64,000 bases of DNA, from NCBI GenBank assembly GCA_022605405.1, contig JABYQQ010000004.1:248001-312000 (forward strand), read 5' to 3'. A program made the translations under genes and the position numbers. The notes under the pieces are model-generated. The model searched no databases and was not told where the DNA came from. It saw only the letters and a program-made list of their open reading frames with translations. Below, piece after piece: positions 44,368 to 57,200 of this stretch. The stretch's first letter is position 1; each line of letters starts with the position of its first letter. Source of the DNA: Earliella scabrosa. Lineage: Eukaryota; Basidiomycota; Agaricomycetes; Polyporales; Polyporaceae.

Positions 44368-47300
44368 TCAAGCGCGACGCTTCGCCGCAGGCTCGCCGTT
44401 GAAGTCATTGGCAGACGTGGCCTCCGGCTCTGAATCAACCATACGCCACACACGCTTCAGCAAGGCCGCGTCAGGGGAGGGACCTCTAGAGGAGAGTTTA
44501 GGATGTGAACGCCTCGAACGATCAGACTCCAACCGAGGGACGCGTCGCAGGCTGTGCCTAGAAGGGCCCGGCTGAACAGCGTTGCCCCCGACGGCGTCTG
44601 CGTCCCCACGCGGCTGGCTCAGTGGGATTTTGAGCCTCGAGAGGTAGGACTCCATCGAACGTGAAGGTGGAGGAGGACGGAGCGGGAAGGTTGTGAACCG
44701 TGCATCGAAGGAAGAGCTACCGTCCTTCGAACTTCGTAGGCAGTCGTCGGAAGTGCCAGACTGAGAAAGGTGTGAATAGTCGAGGCTTGGACGCTGTTGT
44801 ACACTGCTGAGAGCGCGGCGGCGCTGGATTTCGAATTGATCCGCGCGTTTGTCGTCACAATCGGGGGCAGCCTGGTGGGAGGAGAATAGTCGATAGAGAT
44901 GATTGTGCGAAGCAAGGAATCCTGTGAGTTCACATGGATCCGAGTCGACGGAGGGAGCATTGGATGGGGAAGATTTGCTAGGAAGAGGTAGAGGAACCCG
45001 TGGAGTACCCGATGCGTCCATCTCCTGCAGGAACGGGTTATCGTGAACAATGCCTTTGCTGATCTCCGCAGCGACCGGGATGGGGACAGTGGGCTCTGAA
45101 CCTGCCACACCATACGTCGCCTTCATAGCACGCATGTCAATTGGCACGTAGGACTCTGCGCAGCCCCGTGCAAGTTCGTCGAGAACCATCTGGAGCCAGG
45201 CGTTGTTGATGACACCGAAGGGGGGATTGGGGTTACACAACTGCGCCAACTTCAGATCCCCCCCAACCATGATCCCGTCCTTCGCGGGGACGGCCTGTTC
45301 AAAAGTCTTCTTGACATGAAGCTCGAAATCCAGGATATCTGTAGGGTGGTACTGGAGGACGATGTGTCGATAGACGTGGATGAAAGCTTCCAGATCGTCG
45401 GAGACTCGGTATGGTTTTCGTGGGTAACGGAGGCTGAGTGCGGAACGATATAGCCAAGTGCCCTATATGAGAAACAAGTCATGAGTGATTATTCGACACA
45501 TCCGTCTCGTGATGCATACCGAACGATCTGGCTCCACTGCACCTACTCCTAGCTCCGCCACGTATCGCGCTAGGTCCCAGTCGATCAGGAACCCTTGGCG
45601 GGTGTATGGATCAATCATGATGTTGCCTGCACTAATATCACGATGAAGAACTCCCGCGCTTTTATAAGCCCGGAAGTGACCTGATGACGTTGTGAGTCCG
45701 AGAAGTTATTGAGGACTGTGGGATGTGCTCACCCATGATGGCATCAGCCATGATAGACGACAACTCCTTGAAGTTCTTGAAGCTTCGGAGCGGAAGGCCT
45801 ATCTCCTCCGTGACGATGCGATAATGCACGCGGGGAACAGGCCGTTTACCGTCCTTGGTATACAACAGTCGATCTACCCGGGTGCATTGCGGGATGAGCT
45901 CGCCGGGCCCGAATGAGCTGCAAACGTCGCCGCCACAGATCAGCGTTGCAACGTTCAAGACTTTGTGTTCGCGCAGGACTTCGTAGATGGCATGTTCCGG
46001 ACGAGTTCGTCCTGGCACACAAGCTCTCCAGCAGTCCTTGAGGTAGCATAGTCGACCCTCTTTCGGAGTCCCGGGAAGCAACTGGAACGCGACATAGCCC
46101 CTCGTGCATCGACCGATGAGTCCGTCAGCCGCAAATTGCGGGAGGCCGACGATGAACGAATGGACCTCCCGATCGGCCTTGGTTTCCGCCTCGACCCGGG
46201 CCTTGGCCTGAGGATCGTCCTCAGTGGTCAATCTGTCCTCCGCGGTGAGGCTCGACGTCACGACGCTGAGCTTGTAGAGGGGCCATGACCCCTCTGTCGC
46301 CTCCGTGACGTATTTCTGCACCTCTGCTGGAACAGCGTTGTCGCGAGCCATGGCCTTGAACAGCTCTATCTCCGCGTCGGATGCGAGCGTGGCGGTTGGG
46401 TCGTATCCCAACTGCTCGCGCGTCATATGCGCGATCTTCCAGACGAAATCGTGCAGGGGAGACTCCTTGCTAGTCCAGTCGAAGGCCTCCGAAACGAAGG
46501 AGCCGTTTCGATCGAAGTACAGAAGGCGGCATCTGTCGTTGAGGATGTAGGTGGAGAAGCAGTAGGTGCGGTGCTGGTAGGTAAGAACGTTCATCATGTA
46601 CTCGACGAACTGGGCGAGGCCTTCCTGCCCCTTTTGCGAACGACGGATGTAGTAGGGCATCTCGGCCGAGACCTTCGAGTCGTCCGATACTGGGACATCA
46701 TTGGCTGGGACATCCGCGTCGGCAGGAGGGTCATCTTCCGCGTCAACGTCTTCCGCGTCAACGTCTTCCGCGTCAACATCTTCGTCCGCATCGGTATCTT
46801 CATCCGCGTCAGCATCTTCGTCAGCGTCAGCATCGTCTGGAATAGAAGAAACACGGTGAGCAAGTGCGGTAGACAAGACACTGCAGAAGTCGTAGCTGAC
46901 TGACCGGAAGCTTCCAAGGAAGGGTCCTCATCCTGTGACGGTGAATGAGCGTCAGACTGCGAGGTGGAGGTCGATCCTCCACGACGCTCATTGACTGTCT
47001 GAGTCTCTGCGCTGTCGCTGGCCTTCTTCTGGCGATTGTGAAAGTAGAACGCGGCGTTGTCGGGGTTGAACTTGACCTCATACGGGACTGAGAGGTGATG
47101 CCAAGACCGACGGGCGAGATTTGGTGTCTTGAGCTCCCGCTTATTCATCTTACTCTTCCTGCGGTCTTCTTCCGTGAGCTTTGTGACGGCCCTCGCTAGA
47201 GGGGTGTCGAGCAGGTAGATGCCGCCGTCGTTGCACGTATCAGATTCTTTGTTGTTTCCATCCGCAGCCTTGTGCGTGCGCGTGTCCAAGTAACGAAGGT

Positions 47301-47808
47301 CGGATTTTCCAGCAGCGTCGAGTACAGAATTGACAACCGTGGACTAGTGTCGTCGTTAGCACATGTCCGACAATCAGAGAAGAATGCCACGCACAATTTT
47401 CGGGTATATCTGCGACTCTCTCTTTACATTCTTGAGGCTACAAGATTTGAACAACTTGCGTTTCTCCGCGGGAGGGGACGGACCCGGAATAAGCCCCAGG
47501 AACGTTGCCGTAGGAAGCTGGTGAAACCGTGAACCCATGCCAGTGGGGGTGATAAGGGAGAGGCCGATCTGTTTGCCCTTCGGCGGATCGTAGGCGTGTT
47601 GATTGATCGTAGAAGGAGTTGGTTTAACAGGTGTAGGATGGGGTTCGGCGAGAGATGGTTGGGCCGAACCACTGCCGGATTGCTGAGGCTCGGTAGATGG
47701 GGTGCAGGTACGGGGAGGTGGCGTAGAGAAGCGCTGTAAAGGGCCTTGCTGAGCACTTCCAGTCCCGGCGAGCGGGCTAGGGGAAGCTGGCGGAGAGTGG
47801 TCAGACAT
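44368..47808 (-). CDS. FunK1-type fungal protein kinase, copy 2
   Basis: Five exons (47808-47395, 47343-46905, 46836-45733, 45680-45520, 45462-44368) join in phase to about 1,070 residues. The N-terminal exon is a Ser/Pro-rich leader (MSDHSPPASPSPLAG). Exon 3 opens with an Asp-rich tandem repeat (DADADEDADADED, then repeated VDAED). It continues with the kinase N-lobe (YQHRTYCFSTYILNDRCRLLYF, LIGRCTRGYVAFQL, LCYLKDCWR, NVATLICGGDV). Exon 4 has VLHRDISAGNIMI and FLIDWDLARY; both catalytic-loop Asp residues are kept. The last exon carries RKPYRVSDDLEAFIHVYRH, then a long Ser/Pro/Arg tail ending GEPAAKRRA, a possible nuclear signal. It has no frame damage. Exon 3 is nearly identical to the partial copy at 62456-63135. 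Confidence 0.88.
46738..46836. repeat. Acidic-repeat coding minisatellite
   Basis: Tandem 15- to 18-bp units on the minus strand encode Asp-Ala-Asp-Glu-type repeats in kinase copy 2, immediately after its second intron. Adjacent units around 46740-46785 are exact (three copies of CTTCCGCGTCAACGT). Confidence 0.75.
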
Positions 47809-48436
47809 TGTGGAGGGTGAAGCTGGTCAAGGAGCGGCACATACCAGATCTCGGTGCCCTATATACGAGAGCACGAAATCAATTCAACTCCGACGAGCTC
47901 TTTGTTCGCTAAATCAGTCAACATCCACGATGCCATGAGCAGGGACCTACCGTTGTGGCCACGGCTGTCCGTCCAAACGAGTGGGGCTGAGTGGCAATGG
48001 ACGCGCGTCGCGGTACTTGGCCTGTGGACGAGTCAGCACGCCGCATGCTCACCAATCTAGACCTTTACTTACACAAAGGAACAATGAGTCGCTGAGGATG
48101 CGGCGTGTCGTCGTGGACGGAGTGGTGGACGAAGGACGCGCCGAGTTCAACTTGCAACGTGGATTGCGCTCGGAGTTCAAACATCCCAATCGGGTAAGCG
48201 AGCTTTTCAAGCGCCCATCCCATCTCGTTGTCCTCCCTCCATAGTCGTCTACTACGCACCTTTGCCTCTTGTCTGATCCATTACGGTAGCTTTTTCCATT
48301 GTTTTTTGGGTCTGAGATTGCCCAATGTGTACACTAGCCTGCGAGACCGTACTCTACGGTCGACATGGCACTAAGGTCAGTCTTAACCACCGGGCGCCCT
48401 GGATGACGTACTCCGACGAGTCATTAGACCCAGGCC
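47809..48436. other. Upstream region of kinase copy 2
   Basis: This stretch holds the likely promoter of kinase copy 2. No gene is supported. It ends at the target duplication of the 627-bp element. Confidence 0.4.
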
Positions 48437-49063
48437 AGGACCCCGGACTATCCCTACTAAGGCCTGATCGTATGGAAGACGGTTCGACGATGGATGGTCC
48501 GGACTTTGTTTCGCCTCTTCTTGGGCCGTTTGGTCCGGACTTCGACAGGCGCCCAAAGAGGGCGCCTGTTTGGTCCGGACATTGGCTCTGGCCTCCAAAA
48601 AGTACATTATGTTCTACAAGGCGCAAATAGCTATCAGACGGGTTTGTAACACTCTAGTAGTCGTGGTCAGAGTCATTATGAGTAGTAGAAATCTTAGTGC
48701 TAGCGGTACAACAAGTAATTGTTGCCATCGTCATCATCCAGGTGGCGATGATTGAGTGGTTCGACGAAGCGCGATTATGACAGATTGTATCTCCGATTGT
48801 ATTTTCTTAGTTGGTACTAGAGGCTACATAACTCCGCTGATCCCTATGTAAAGGCTTGTAAACTCCGACAGGGCACAGGCGCTAGTAGTCCGGACACGAT
48901 CTACCCTTGCTGGCCCACCCAACATCTGGTCCGGACTATGGATCTTGCCTGGCGCCGATTTTCAGCCCCGGATGGTCCGGATCCGCTCTGGCTTCCCCTC
49001 CGGGGGGGGCTCCTTATGGTCCGGACATGCGATCAGGCATTTGTAGGGATAGTCCGGGGTCCT
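48437..49063. mobile_element. Second hAT-like non-autonomous element (627 bp)
   Basis: Both ends begin AGGACCCCGGACTATCC and match perfectly for 21 bp, continuing with gaps to GCCTGATCG. The flanks carry the 8-bp duplication CCCAGGCC (48429-48436 and 49064-49071). Inside are several copies of GGTCCGGAC, mostly within 150 bp of each end. No open frame encodes a transposase. The 8-bp duplication suggests hAT-type mobilisation. It is related in style, but not in terminal sequence, to the element at 34526-35762. Confidence 0.85.
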
Positions 49064-49177
49064 CCCAGGCCGCACGCTTAGCGGACGGAGAGCAATGACC
49101 GCATTGCTCTGCGTTGCCAAGTGCTACGCGAGGGACAGCCGTCTGTCTCGGTTCAACTGTCTGGCGGCGGCCAGCCT

Positions 49178-49300
49178 GACCGTCGGCTGGCTTCGTCAAC
49201 GTTCTCTGCGTCCGTGGCCAGACAAAGGGAAGGACAATCAGCGCGGTGAAAGAGGGTGCATGTATCTTTATTGTTTTCTACAGACGAAAGCCAGGCGGCT
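49178..49300 (-). repeat. Dispersed repeat, copy A
   Basis: On the minus strand this segment matches 62340-62455 on the plus strand. Shared words include CGTCTGT, ACAATAAA, and a nearly continuous run from CACGGACGCAGAGAA to CCAGCCGACGGTC. Similarity ends sharply at GACGGTC in both places. The family is unknown. Confidence 0.6.
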
Positions 49301-50109
49301 ATTCTGCCTGACAAGTCTAGTCGTGAGCTAGTCATCGAGCTAACCAGCAGAGTACCCACCTGTAGACCCAACCCATTCGCGCTGAAATAAACCCGGAATT
49401 TATGTTCTTGCTTCAGATCACACGTAGGAGTATGGTCCGCTCTTGGATCGCAAAGGCGACAACCACACAGTAGCCTAACCAGATCCCGCGCCTCAGGCTT
49501 TCCAAGGCGAAGAGTCTGGCACCGGGAGAATCTATCCTAAGCGAGACATTGGTCGCCCAGATCCCCACTGCGTGATGAGTATGCATAACCATCCCGAAAG
49601 CGTTGACGACAAGTGAGCAGCTGACCCAAGCTACTACCCTCTCCGAGTTTGATTGCCAACAGGCTAGATGTCCCTTCCTTCTATCCAACAAACCCCGAGG
49701 TTCACTGGCACGACCGATGAATATCGGGATACCAGGACGAACTCTACCAAACAAGGCTTCCATAGCGAATATCCATCACCGACGCACTCGGACCTCGTAA
49801 GTACCTCACCAGGTCCGCGATACCGGAGCAGCGCGCACGACTTGGGTGACCTCCGACTCCGAAGTCCAAACGTTAAACACCCTGCGGACAAAATCACTTG
49901 TTCCGCGCTCCTCGGGGCCTCGAGCCACACCCTTCAAATTCGCGCGCACGTAACGTCATGCCGGGCCCGAGCTCTGCCTCTGCTTGAGGGCCTAACCCGC
50001 CTTCATTCGGATTCACTAAGGGCGCGAACCCACTCCACCCAGTGGCGCAAGTTTGACTTTTTGACTGTACCCAGGCCCGTCTGCCCGTCTGTCTCCGTCT
50101 GTCCAGTGT
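49301..50109. other. Intergenic stretch
   Basis: A minus-strand frame of 116 codons (49413-49763) has no family character and no splice partners, so I do not call it. Nothing else is seen in these 0.8 kb. Confidence 0.35.
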
Positions 50110-51079
50110 CAGATCCGCTGACGTGACGACAGCGACGAGCCGGGACCGCTCGCGCACACGCACACGCCCACTCACACACGAAGAGACGCAGACGAGAAAG
50201 ATCACATCCGCGCACGCGAAATCCGAGAGAGGGAGAGAGAGAGGGAGACGGCTAATAGGAAAAGTAACTAGCGGGGGCAACAGTATACACGACTATGAGA
50301 CAAGGGGGGCAGTCGGGGACAATCAGAGTCGGAGAGAGAGATCAGCCAGAGGAAAACAAGGCGCAGGCGTAGGGTAACAACAGCTCGACAGCGGACAGAG
50401 ATAATCACTACTACGTATGGGGGGAGGGGGTGGGGAGGAGGGCGGAAGGAGCAACGAGACACGACTGGGCGCGGGGGGCTATCCGGATCCGACGGCAGGG
50501 ACAGGCGGGCAGGAGGAAGTCAGCGTCCGCCCATGCCGGCTCTGGTTTGGTCAGCACCGACAAGGGACGGACGACAGTGAGGAGTGACGGGGAGGACAGA
50601 GGAGGACAGACGGGGTAGGAGGCGTACGAGACGTGTGGCAAGCGAGCATGGGGGGAGAATCGAGCAGGAACGCGAACGGGAGCACGCGGCGGGCAGAGGC
50701 AAGGGGGCGGAGGGCCAACATCTACAATAACGTAGTAGTAGCGAGCAGGCTGACTGGATGGGCGCATCGCGCGCGCGGGGGGGCGCGGCAGCTTTTGACG
50801 ACATAAATACGATCATCCAAGGATACGCGGCCGCCAGCGCGGGGGACGCGGCAGCGAGCGTGCGAGCGAGAGGCGGGGGCGAATGGGCGAGAGAAAGCAG
50901 AACATAAGGTATGAGTCGCGCACGACGGGCGTCGACGCGCGCAGACGCGAATGAAATCCACAACAACATGAGCAACAAGTAGTAGTCCTTCCGGGGTTCC
51001 ATCCGAATGGCGAGCCAAGGATCGTCCATCGCCGCCGCCCACAACGCCTGCACCTCCCTCAACGCCAGCGTCGAAACGC
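50110..51079 (-). other. Probable long 3' UTR and flank of the LisH/LUFS gene
   Basis: Sequence directly downstream of the stop at 51080 is similar to the sequence downstream of the displaced copy at 39930-40855, so it was duplicated along with the coding end. It is pyrimidine-rich on the minus strand with CTCT runs near 50220. No gene is supported. Confidence 0.55.
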
Positions 51080-53588
51080 TCACGCATTCTCGGGATCGAA
51101 CCACGCCGCGAAATCGCGCTCGAAGTTCAGGCTCGACTCCCCGTTCAGGAAGTTGGGGTCAAAGTCTGCCAGACCGGCACCGAAGTCGATCCCGAACGCG
51201 TTCGGATCGAGGTCGGCTGAGGGTGGTGGAGGCGGCGGCGGCGGGTGGTTCGACATGGTCGGCGTCGACGCATTCAGAATCGCAGAAGGAGAAGGCGCAG
51301 TCATGGTCGACGCGTTCGGCGTTGGAGGAGCGGGTGTTGATGAGTGGGCAGGTCCACTAGGCGCTCCGGGCGGAGGGTTCTGGCCCGGCGCCTGCCCGCC
51401 AATGCCAGCAGCCATGTTCTGAGGGGACGCGTTCGGGGCGCCGCCTTCGTCCACCTTGGGCGGACCTCCTGCAGTTTTCGCGGCCATGGCCGGCGATGGT
51501 GGAGGCATCATGCCCATCGGCTTCGTTTGTCCCATCCGGTTTGCAGGAGGGCCTCCCGGCATACCACCTTGCGCATCAGCCGCGGAGGGCGACGGGACAC
51601 CTCCCGGCATCATCTGGGGCTGCAGATGAGGGGGCTTATGTATGTTCTGCATGGCTTGTCGATACTGTACAGCCAACAGGGACGTCAGCCTGACCGATCC
51701 GAACGACGAGACGTGAGGCATACCTGGTGCATCGCGGCAGGTGCTGGTGCACCCATCATTCCCTGGTTCATTTGCGGGTTCATTGGACCCATCTGCGGCG
51801 TCCCTATCCCATGGCCGAGCATCTGGTTCCCCATGGCGCTCATCGGTTGTCCTGGGAAAGCCTGCATCTGCATCGGTCCACCGCGCATGCTCGGGTGTTG
51901 CATGGGAGGACCGCCAGGAACAGGCTGTTGCTGGGGTGGAGGATACATGGGCGTCATGGGGGGCTGCGAGTGATCGCCACCACCCGGCGACGTGCGCATA
52001 CGCTTGCGGTCGGGCGGTGAAGACTCGTTCCTCGGCAATTGCTCAGGCTAACAAGGCCATACTCAGTCAGTCTACACAAGGCAGTGCTCCACATTGTATG
52101 CGCTCACTTCCTGTCCTGGGGACGTGCTGTTGCGTTTGGCCCCGCGCTGTTGCTGGTTTTGCGTTTGCTGGGGCAACGGCGGATGACCGGGTTGTTGTGC
52201 GTTCGGAGGAAGCTGCGCATTCCTCAGCCCTGACGGAGGTTGCATGGGCGCTTGCTGTCCGCCAGGCATCGTACTGGGCCCAGGCATGTTTGGAGGCTTC
52301 ATCTGAGCCCTGCGGAAATGAGCTACCAGTTGTTGCTGTAATCACGTATGTCATCAGCATGACCAAACGGTGATCGAAGCAAGCCCAGCGCCTGTACCTT
52401 CTCTTCCAGAGTCATCGCAGCGACCTCCTTGTCTCCCATGCTCAGGTCCTGCTTCAGCTTCTGGAGTACTTGTGGAGGAATACGGTTGATCTCCATGTCG
52501 GGATTGATTTGACGATGCTGCATGCTCGGACTCGGATGCATGAGAGAGTTCTGAGCTGGTGATCCGGGGTTGCTCGGCGATCGGCCCAGGGAGGACGGGA
52601 ACCCGGGCTGAGGCGTCTGCTGTGGACCCAGAGGACCTTGCGGAGCGTTCGGAGGAGGCATCCCTGAACGACTAATCTGCGTCAGTGGTTGATTGGCCCC
52701 GACGGGGCCCATGGTGCCGAGGGGTGGTTGGGGAGCGTTGGGGGGGTTGGGTGGCGAATGCGCCATGGTGGGGGACTGGAAGGGTGCGCCATTCGGACCG
52801 CGCTGCTGCGGAGGAACCGCGCGCTGGTTCGGCGGGCCCGGAGGCATAGTCGATCCTGGAGGAAGAGTTGAGGCTCCAGGAGGCCCTGCTGATGAGCCGG
52901 GGACGCCGTTAGGCTGCGGGGCATTACCAGGGAACGGAATCGAGCTGGGGGCGCCGTTTGGCAGACTGCCCGGTTGCGGAGGAGGAGCACCGACGCCATT
53001 GATCTGCGAACCGGGCTGGTTTGGCGGTCGCACACCGTTGGCGTAGCGTGCGGGCTGTGGCTGGCCTTGTTGGACGACGACCCGCTGCTTCTGAGCGGCA
53101 TTCTGCATCTGGGTTTGGTGCTGTGCGATAGCTGGTATCGTACCCGAACGAACGATCGAGAGCGAGTACGCACCTGGGTGTACAACAACGCCTCGTCCGG
53201 ACCGTGACCGCTGCTCTTCGCCGTGAACAACACCCAGAAGACGCTCCACCACCTGGAAGGGAGACCATATGACCTCAGACGCACTTAGCGACGATCGAAG
53301 TAGACGCACTCGAAGAGCAGGCCCTGCTTCGCATTTATTGGCGGTTGCGACTGTGGAGGGATTTGTGCCTCGACCATGAGCTCGTGGGCCGTCTTGTGGA
53401 ACCCGCGCTTGAGGCAGTAGTCGTATATGTAGATGTTGAACCTGGAGGGCGAGACGGGGTGAGCACGACAACGAGGGAGAACGCACGTCGACGAACATCC
53501 TATCTCCGTCCCACTGGATGGGTGGGTCGCTTGTCGGGGGGGAATTCGTGTTTGTCACCGCTGAGCCAACGGTGCCATCGGTGGACAT
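51080..53588 (-). CDS. LisH/LUFS-domain transcriptional regulator, Flo8/Som1-like
   Basis: Seven exons (53588-53497, 53441-53310, 53252-53174, 53120-52398, 52335-52108, 52047-51724, 51664-51080) join in phase to 720 residues. After a short leader, QWDGDRMFNIYIYDYCLKRGFHKTAHELMVEA is a clear LisH motif (about residues 25-55). It is followed by QPPINAKQGLLFE and WWSVFWVLFTAKSSG, the LUFS block shared by LUG/LUH, Flo8 and SSDP proteins. The rest is rich in Pro, Gln and Gly, as in co-regulators with disordered activation regions. A conserved helix MTLEEKQQLVAHFRRAQ spans the exon 4-5 junction. In ascomycetes, Flo8/Som1 proteins act with cAMP-PKA signalling in morphogenesis and adhesion; the same role here is inference. 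The C-terminal segment (LNFERDFAAWFD) is also present in a displaced copy at 39930-40855. Confidence 0.85.
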
Positions 53589-54249
53589 GGCGGGGATATG
53601 CGGGGGTCTGTCGACGCCGGGGTGGCGCTGGTGGATGAGCAGGGCTGGCAGGTCGCCGAGGGGGAGCGACGGACCTTGCGCAGTAGCGATAGAGAGGAGA
53701 GGCGGATGGAGGGGGAGGAGGAGGGCGAGATTGGCGAGGAGGACGCAGATAGAGGAAGCGGCGGGGCGCTGCGGCGGGAAAGCGGTGCTGTGGGAGATGG
53801 ACACGGGCTCGCGGGGATCGTCTGTGGGGGCTCGGGGGACGAGGAGGACGGCGAGGAGGACGTGGACGATGGTATCGCCTGAGAAGGGAAGGAAGGGAGG
53901 AAGACGAGCTGGAAGCTGGGCAGCAGAGAGAGCCCTACACGCGACGTCTGCCCGATGGGAATCGGGCGGGTCACACGTCGCCTCCGGACAAACAAACTCA
54001 GCCCCGGCATCTCGCGGCCCCTCCCCTCCAACGCTCGCCCTTTCCGTCGCCCCTCCAGCGCAATTGCAGGCCAGTCCCAGTCTCAGTGTCTCCACAATAA
54101 TGCAAGCGACCAAGACGCGTCGCCCTCCCGCTCGCTGATTATACCCGTACAACAATTAAGAGTCCCGCTACGCTACCTATGGACTAACGAACACACTAAC
54201 GGAAGCAAAATCGCACCTAGCAGCACAGCCCCGGCGTAATATCCCAATC
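53589..54249. other. Promoter region of the LisH/LUFS gene
   Basis: This 0.66-kb interval lies between the start of the LisH/LUFS gene and the stop of the START gene, both minus strand. It is GC-rich up to about 54100 and AT-richer from there. Long frames on both strands have low-complexity translations and are not called. Confidence 0.4.
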
Positions 54250-57200
54250 TTAATGTCTCCGGACCACCGCGACCTGGAAGTCCCACCCGCCGACGACGTA
54301 CTTGACCTCCAGCAGCCGCTTGATCTCCCGCCAGCCCGTGCTCACGTCCCCGACCTCCTTCTCGTCCGCGACGACGTAGATAAAGTCCGCCGGCGAGAGC
54401 AGCGAGCGCAGCAGCGAGCCCATGAGGAATGCAATCAGCGCCACAATGACCACCGTCGACAGCGGGTACGCTCCCGTCCGAACAGGCATGTCGCGCACTT
54501 GCGTTCCCGTCAACAGCGCCCTAGATCCGGGCCCGTCGCCTCCCGCCGCGCCCTCTCCACCGGACTCCCCCTTCACCGCGGCTCCGGACACTCGCCCTGG
54601 GAGGTCCGCGCTCGAGCTTGAGGGTGTGAGCAGCGCGCTCGACCGTCGCGACGGGCTGAACCTCAGCAGCGGGTGCTGCGTGTACCCATTCAAGAACCGC
54701 ATGAACCCGCTCGCCGCGCTCTCCGGCGGATGGCCCTCGGTCGGTGACAGCGCTGGCGCGGCCTGATAAGAACACGAATAAAAAGCGCAAATGCCGTTTC
54801 GAGGCAGCGAAGCGCGTGCAACATGTCAGTAACCGAAATGCACATTGACAGCTGGCGCCAACAAAGCCCGAGAAGATCCACTGATTCATCCGCGCCGTTG
54901 GATGCAACAGGAGCGGGCCCAGATGGATCATCCAGAGACACGACTGTCCTTCTGGTGGATCCATCTCGATGGCTGATCCAGGCCCACTCTGTTGCATCCA
55001 GCAGCGCACCATGCGCCAGTAGTGTGGCCGCGCAGCCAGGGCCCCTAGGAGCGAACTCACGTTTTCAGCCGCCTCCTCCTTGAGGTCGCATGGCGCGACG
55101 CCGTTCTCCTTCTGCTCCTCCGGCGCACCAGAAGGCTCGGGAGCTTTGCTCGGCGCTTCCAGAAGGTGCTGGGCCACGGCCAACGGAGCTTGCAGTTCGG
55201 CAGGCACCTGCTCTTCCGCGGACACCGACCTGCGTTATGTCACCGCGCCATCCAAAATGTCAGTAACCATACGCTTTGCGGGCGGCGACCCGGACATGAA
55301 CGCGAGACCATCCACGCACCGTGCGAGAACATCCATCTTAGCCGCCCGACTCTCCAGCAGCTCGTCCCGCCCGAGCGCCGTGAGGGACTCCTTCTCGCTC
55401 ATCACCGCCACGGACGCTCCGTTCACCGCCACGGTCAATTTCTTCTTCGCACCCGGCGACGGGTTGCTCGCAGCTGCGGATACCGGCCGGACATGCACCT
55501 CGATGATGGCGCGCCCGTCCTCCAGATCGAGCAGCCATTGTGGCTTCGGCGGCGCGCTCCTCGTCTCCCCGGTCAGCGGATCCACGATCGTTGTCATCTG
55601 GTATTGCGCGGTCGGAAGCGTGAACCGGAGCAGATGGCGAGGGGGCCTGTCGGCGTTCAGCCCCGCCGAGTGCAGCGGGGACGGCGGCAGCGTATACGCC
55701 GCGCACGCAACCGGGAGTACGTGCTCGCCATCACTCGGTGCGTCATCCTTCCCGCCCGCCGAAGCCGGTGATGCAGATGACGAAGCTGGAAGGGCGAGCT
55801 GGCTCTTCGTGCTCTTCTCGATTCGGGACCTGAGCTGCACACTGTACCCGTCCGGATAGAGTTTCGAATCCACGATGAGCTCCGACACCAGCAGATCCAC
55901 CGGATGCCGCACCTCACCACGGGGCGTGAACATGGTAGGTGAGCGCCCAATATCACGCGCCCGCGGTGAGCGCGAGCGAGCGGCCCGAATGCGACTTTCA
56001 GACGCGCCAGGGTCCAAGCTCTCGTTGGATTGGTCAGGGGAGGAAGGTTTGTCTGGTGTCGAGGTAGTATTGCTCGTGATGATACGACTAGGCCTCGGCG
56101 TGCGATCATCCTTGGGGACCGGGGGAGAGAGACTGGCAGACCCGTCGAGAATCATGAGAGCAGAGTACATCCGGCTCACAGGGCTGAACGTGGCCGAGAC
56201 GAACGTACGACTCGCGTCGCGCCGGCGAAGGGTCCATGACTGTTGAGACCGTAGCTTGTCCTCTGGGGACGGCGCGAGGACAAAGCCCGCCGCAGGCATC
56301 CGCATCAAAGGCGATGGCGACAAGCTTTTGACATAGCCTTCGACAGCGAGGATCGACTTCGGGAGCATGCCGTTGATCATCGAGTTGACAGCGGCGGGAA
56401 TGGATCCTGCGTAGTCCACTGCGACCATACGAGTGCACCGTGTGGACGGAATCGCGTAGTTCTCCGCCGAGTAAGGGTCGAGTGTCTCCAATATCCACGC
56501 ATCCAAGAAGACGCGGCCAACGGGCAAGGTGTAAGCGTTGTACTTGCTTGACGCGAACTGGCTGACTGAGTCAGGGGAAAAAGACGCCGAGACGCAGAAG
56601 ATCGCTGAACGGCTGTGCGCCTCGCTGGACAGCTGCTCCACGTCCACGGTGTTGCGTCGAGAGATGGGTGCGGGCGAAGTCCCGCGTGCGATGAGGGACG
56701 CCAGGTAGAAGCCACGATCGCGGAACGGGAAACCGCCCTTCATGATCACGAAGGCGGTATGTGCGTCTGCGCCGTACGCTTCGAGCACGCTAACGGAGTC
56801 GAAACGCGTATCCCACTGCTTCCGGGAGTCATAGCTCGTGAGGACCGAGGCGACTTCTTCTGCAGCCACGCCTTCTATGACCTTCTCGCCCTTGTGCACA
56901 GGGATGACGGCCGAGATCTCCGGGAAGGACTTGCGGTACACGGGGAAGTCCTTCTCGCTGACGACGATCCATCCGTCTCCTTTCGGCTGTGCGTGGAGAT
57001 CTTGCGCAAACGCAAGTGCGTCGAGAGCATACTGCATGGGAAGCTTCGAAGACAAGAGTGTCGTGTCCTCCCCGGCAGCAATGGCGGGCGAGATTGCGGC
57101 GACTGCTTGTTGAGTTGTCGATGTCGCCTGCTCGACTGCGTACGTGAAGAACTTGGAGACCGAGGTCGCGAAGGAAGGCGCGGTGGTAGTGAAAGAGGTC

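Noticed and set aside
49413..49763. 116-codon minus-strand frame with hydrophobic segments
   Set aside because: It is isolated, lacks splice partners and similarity to any family, and lies among repeats.
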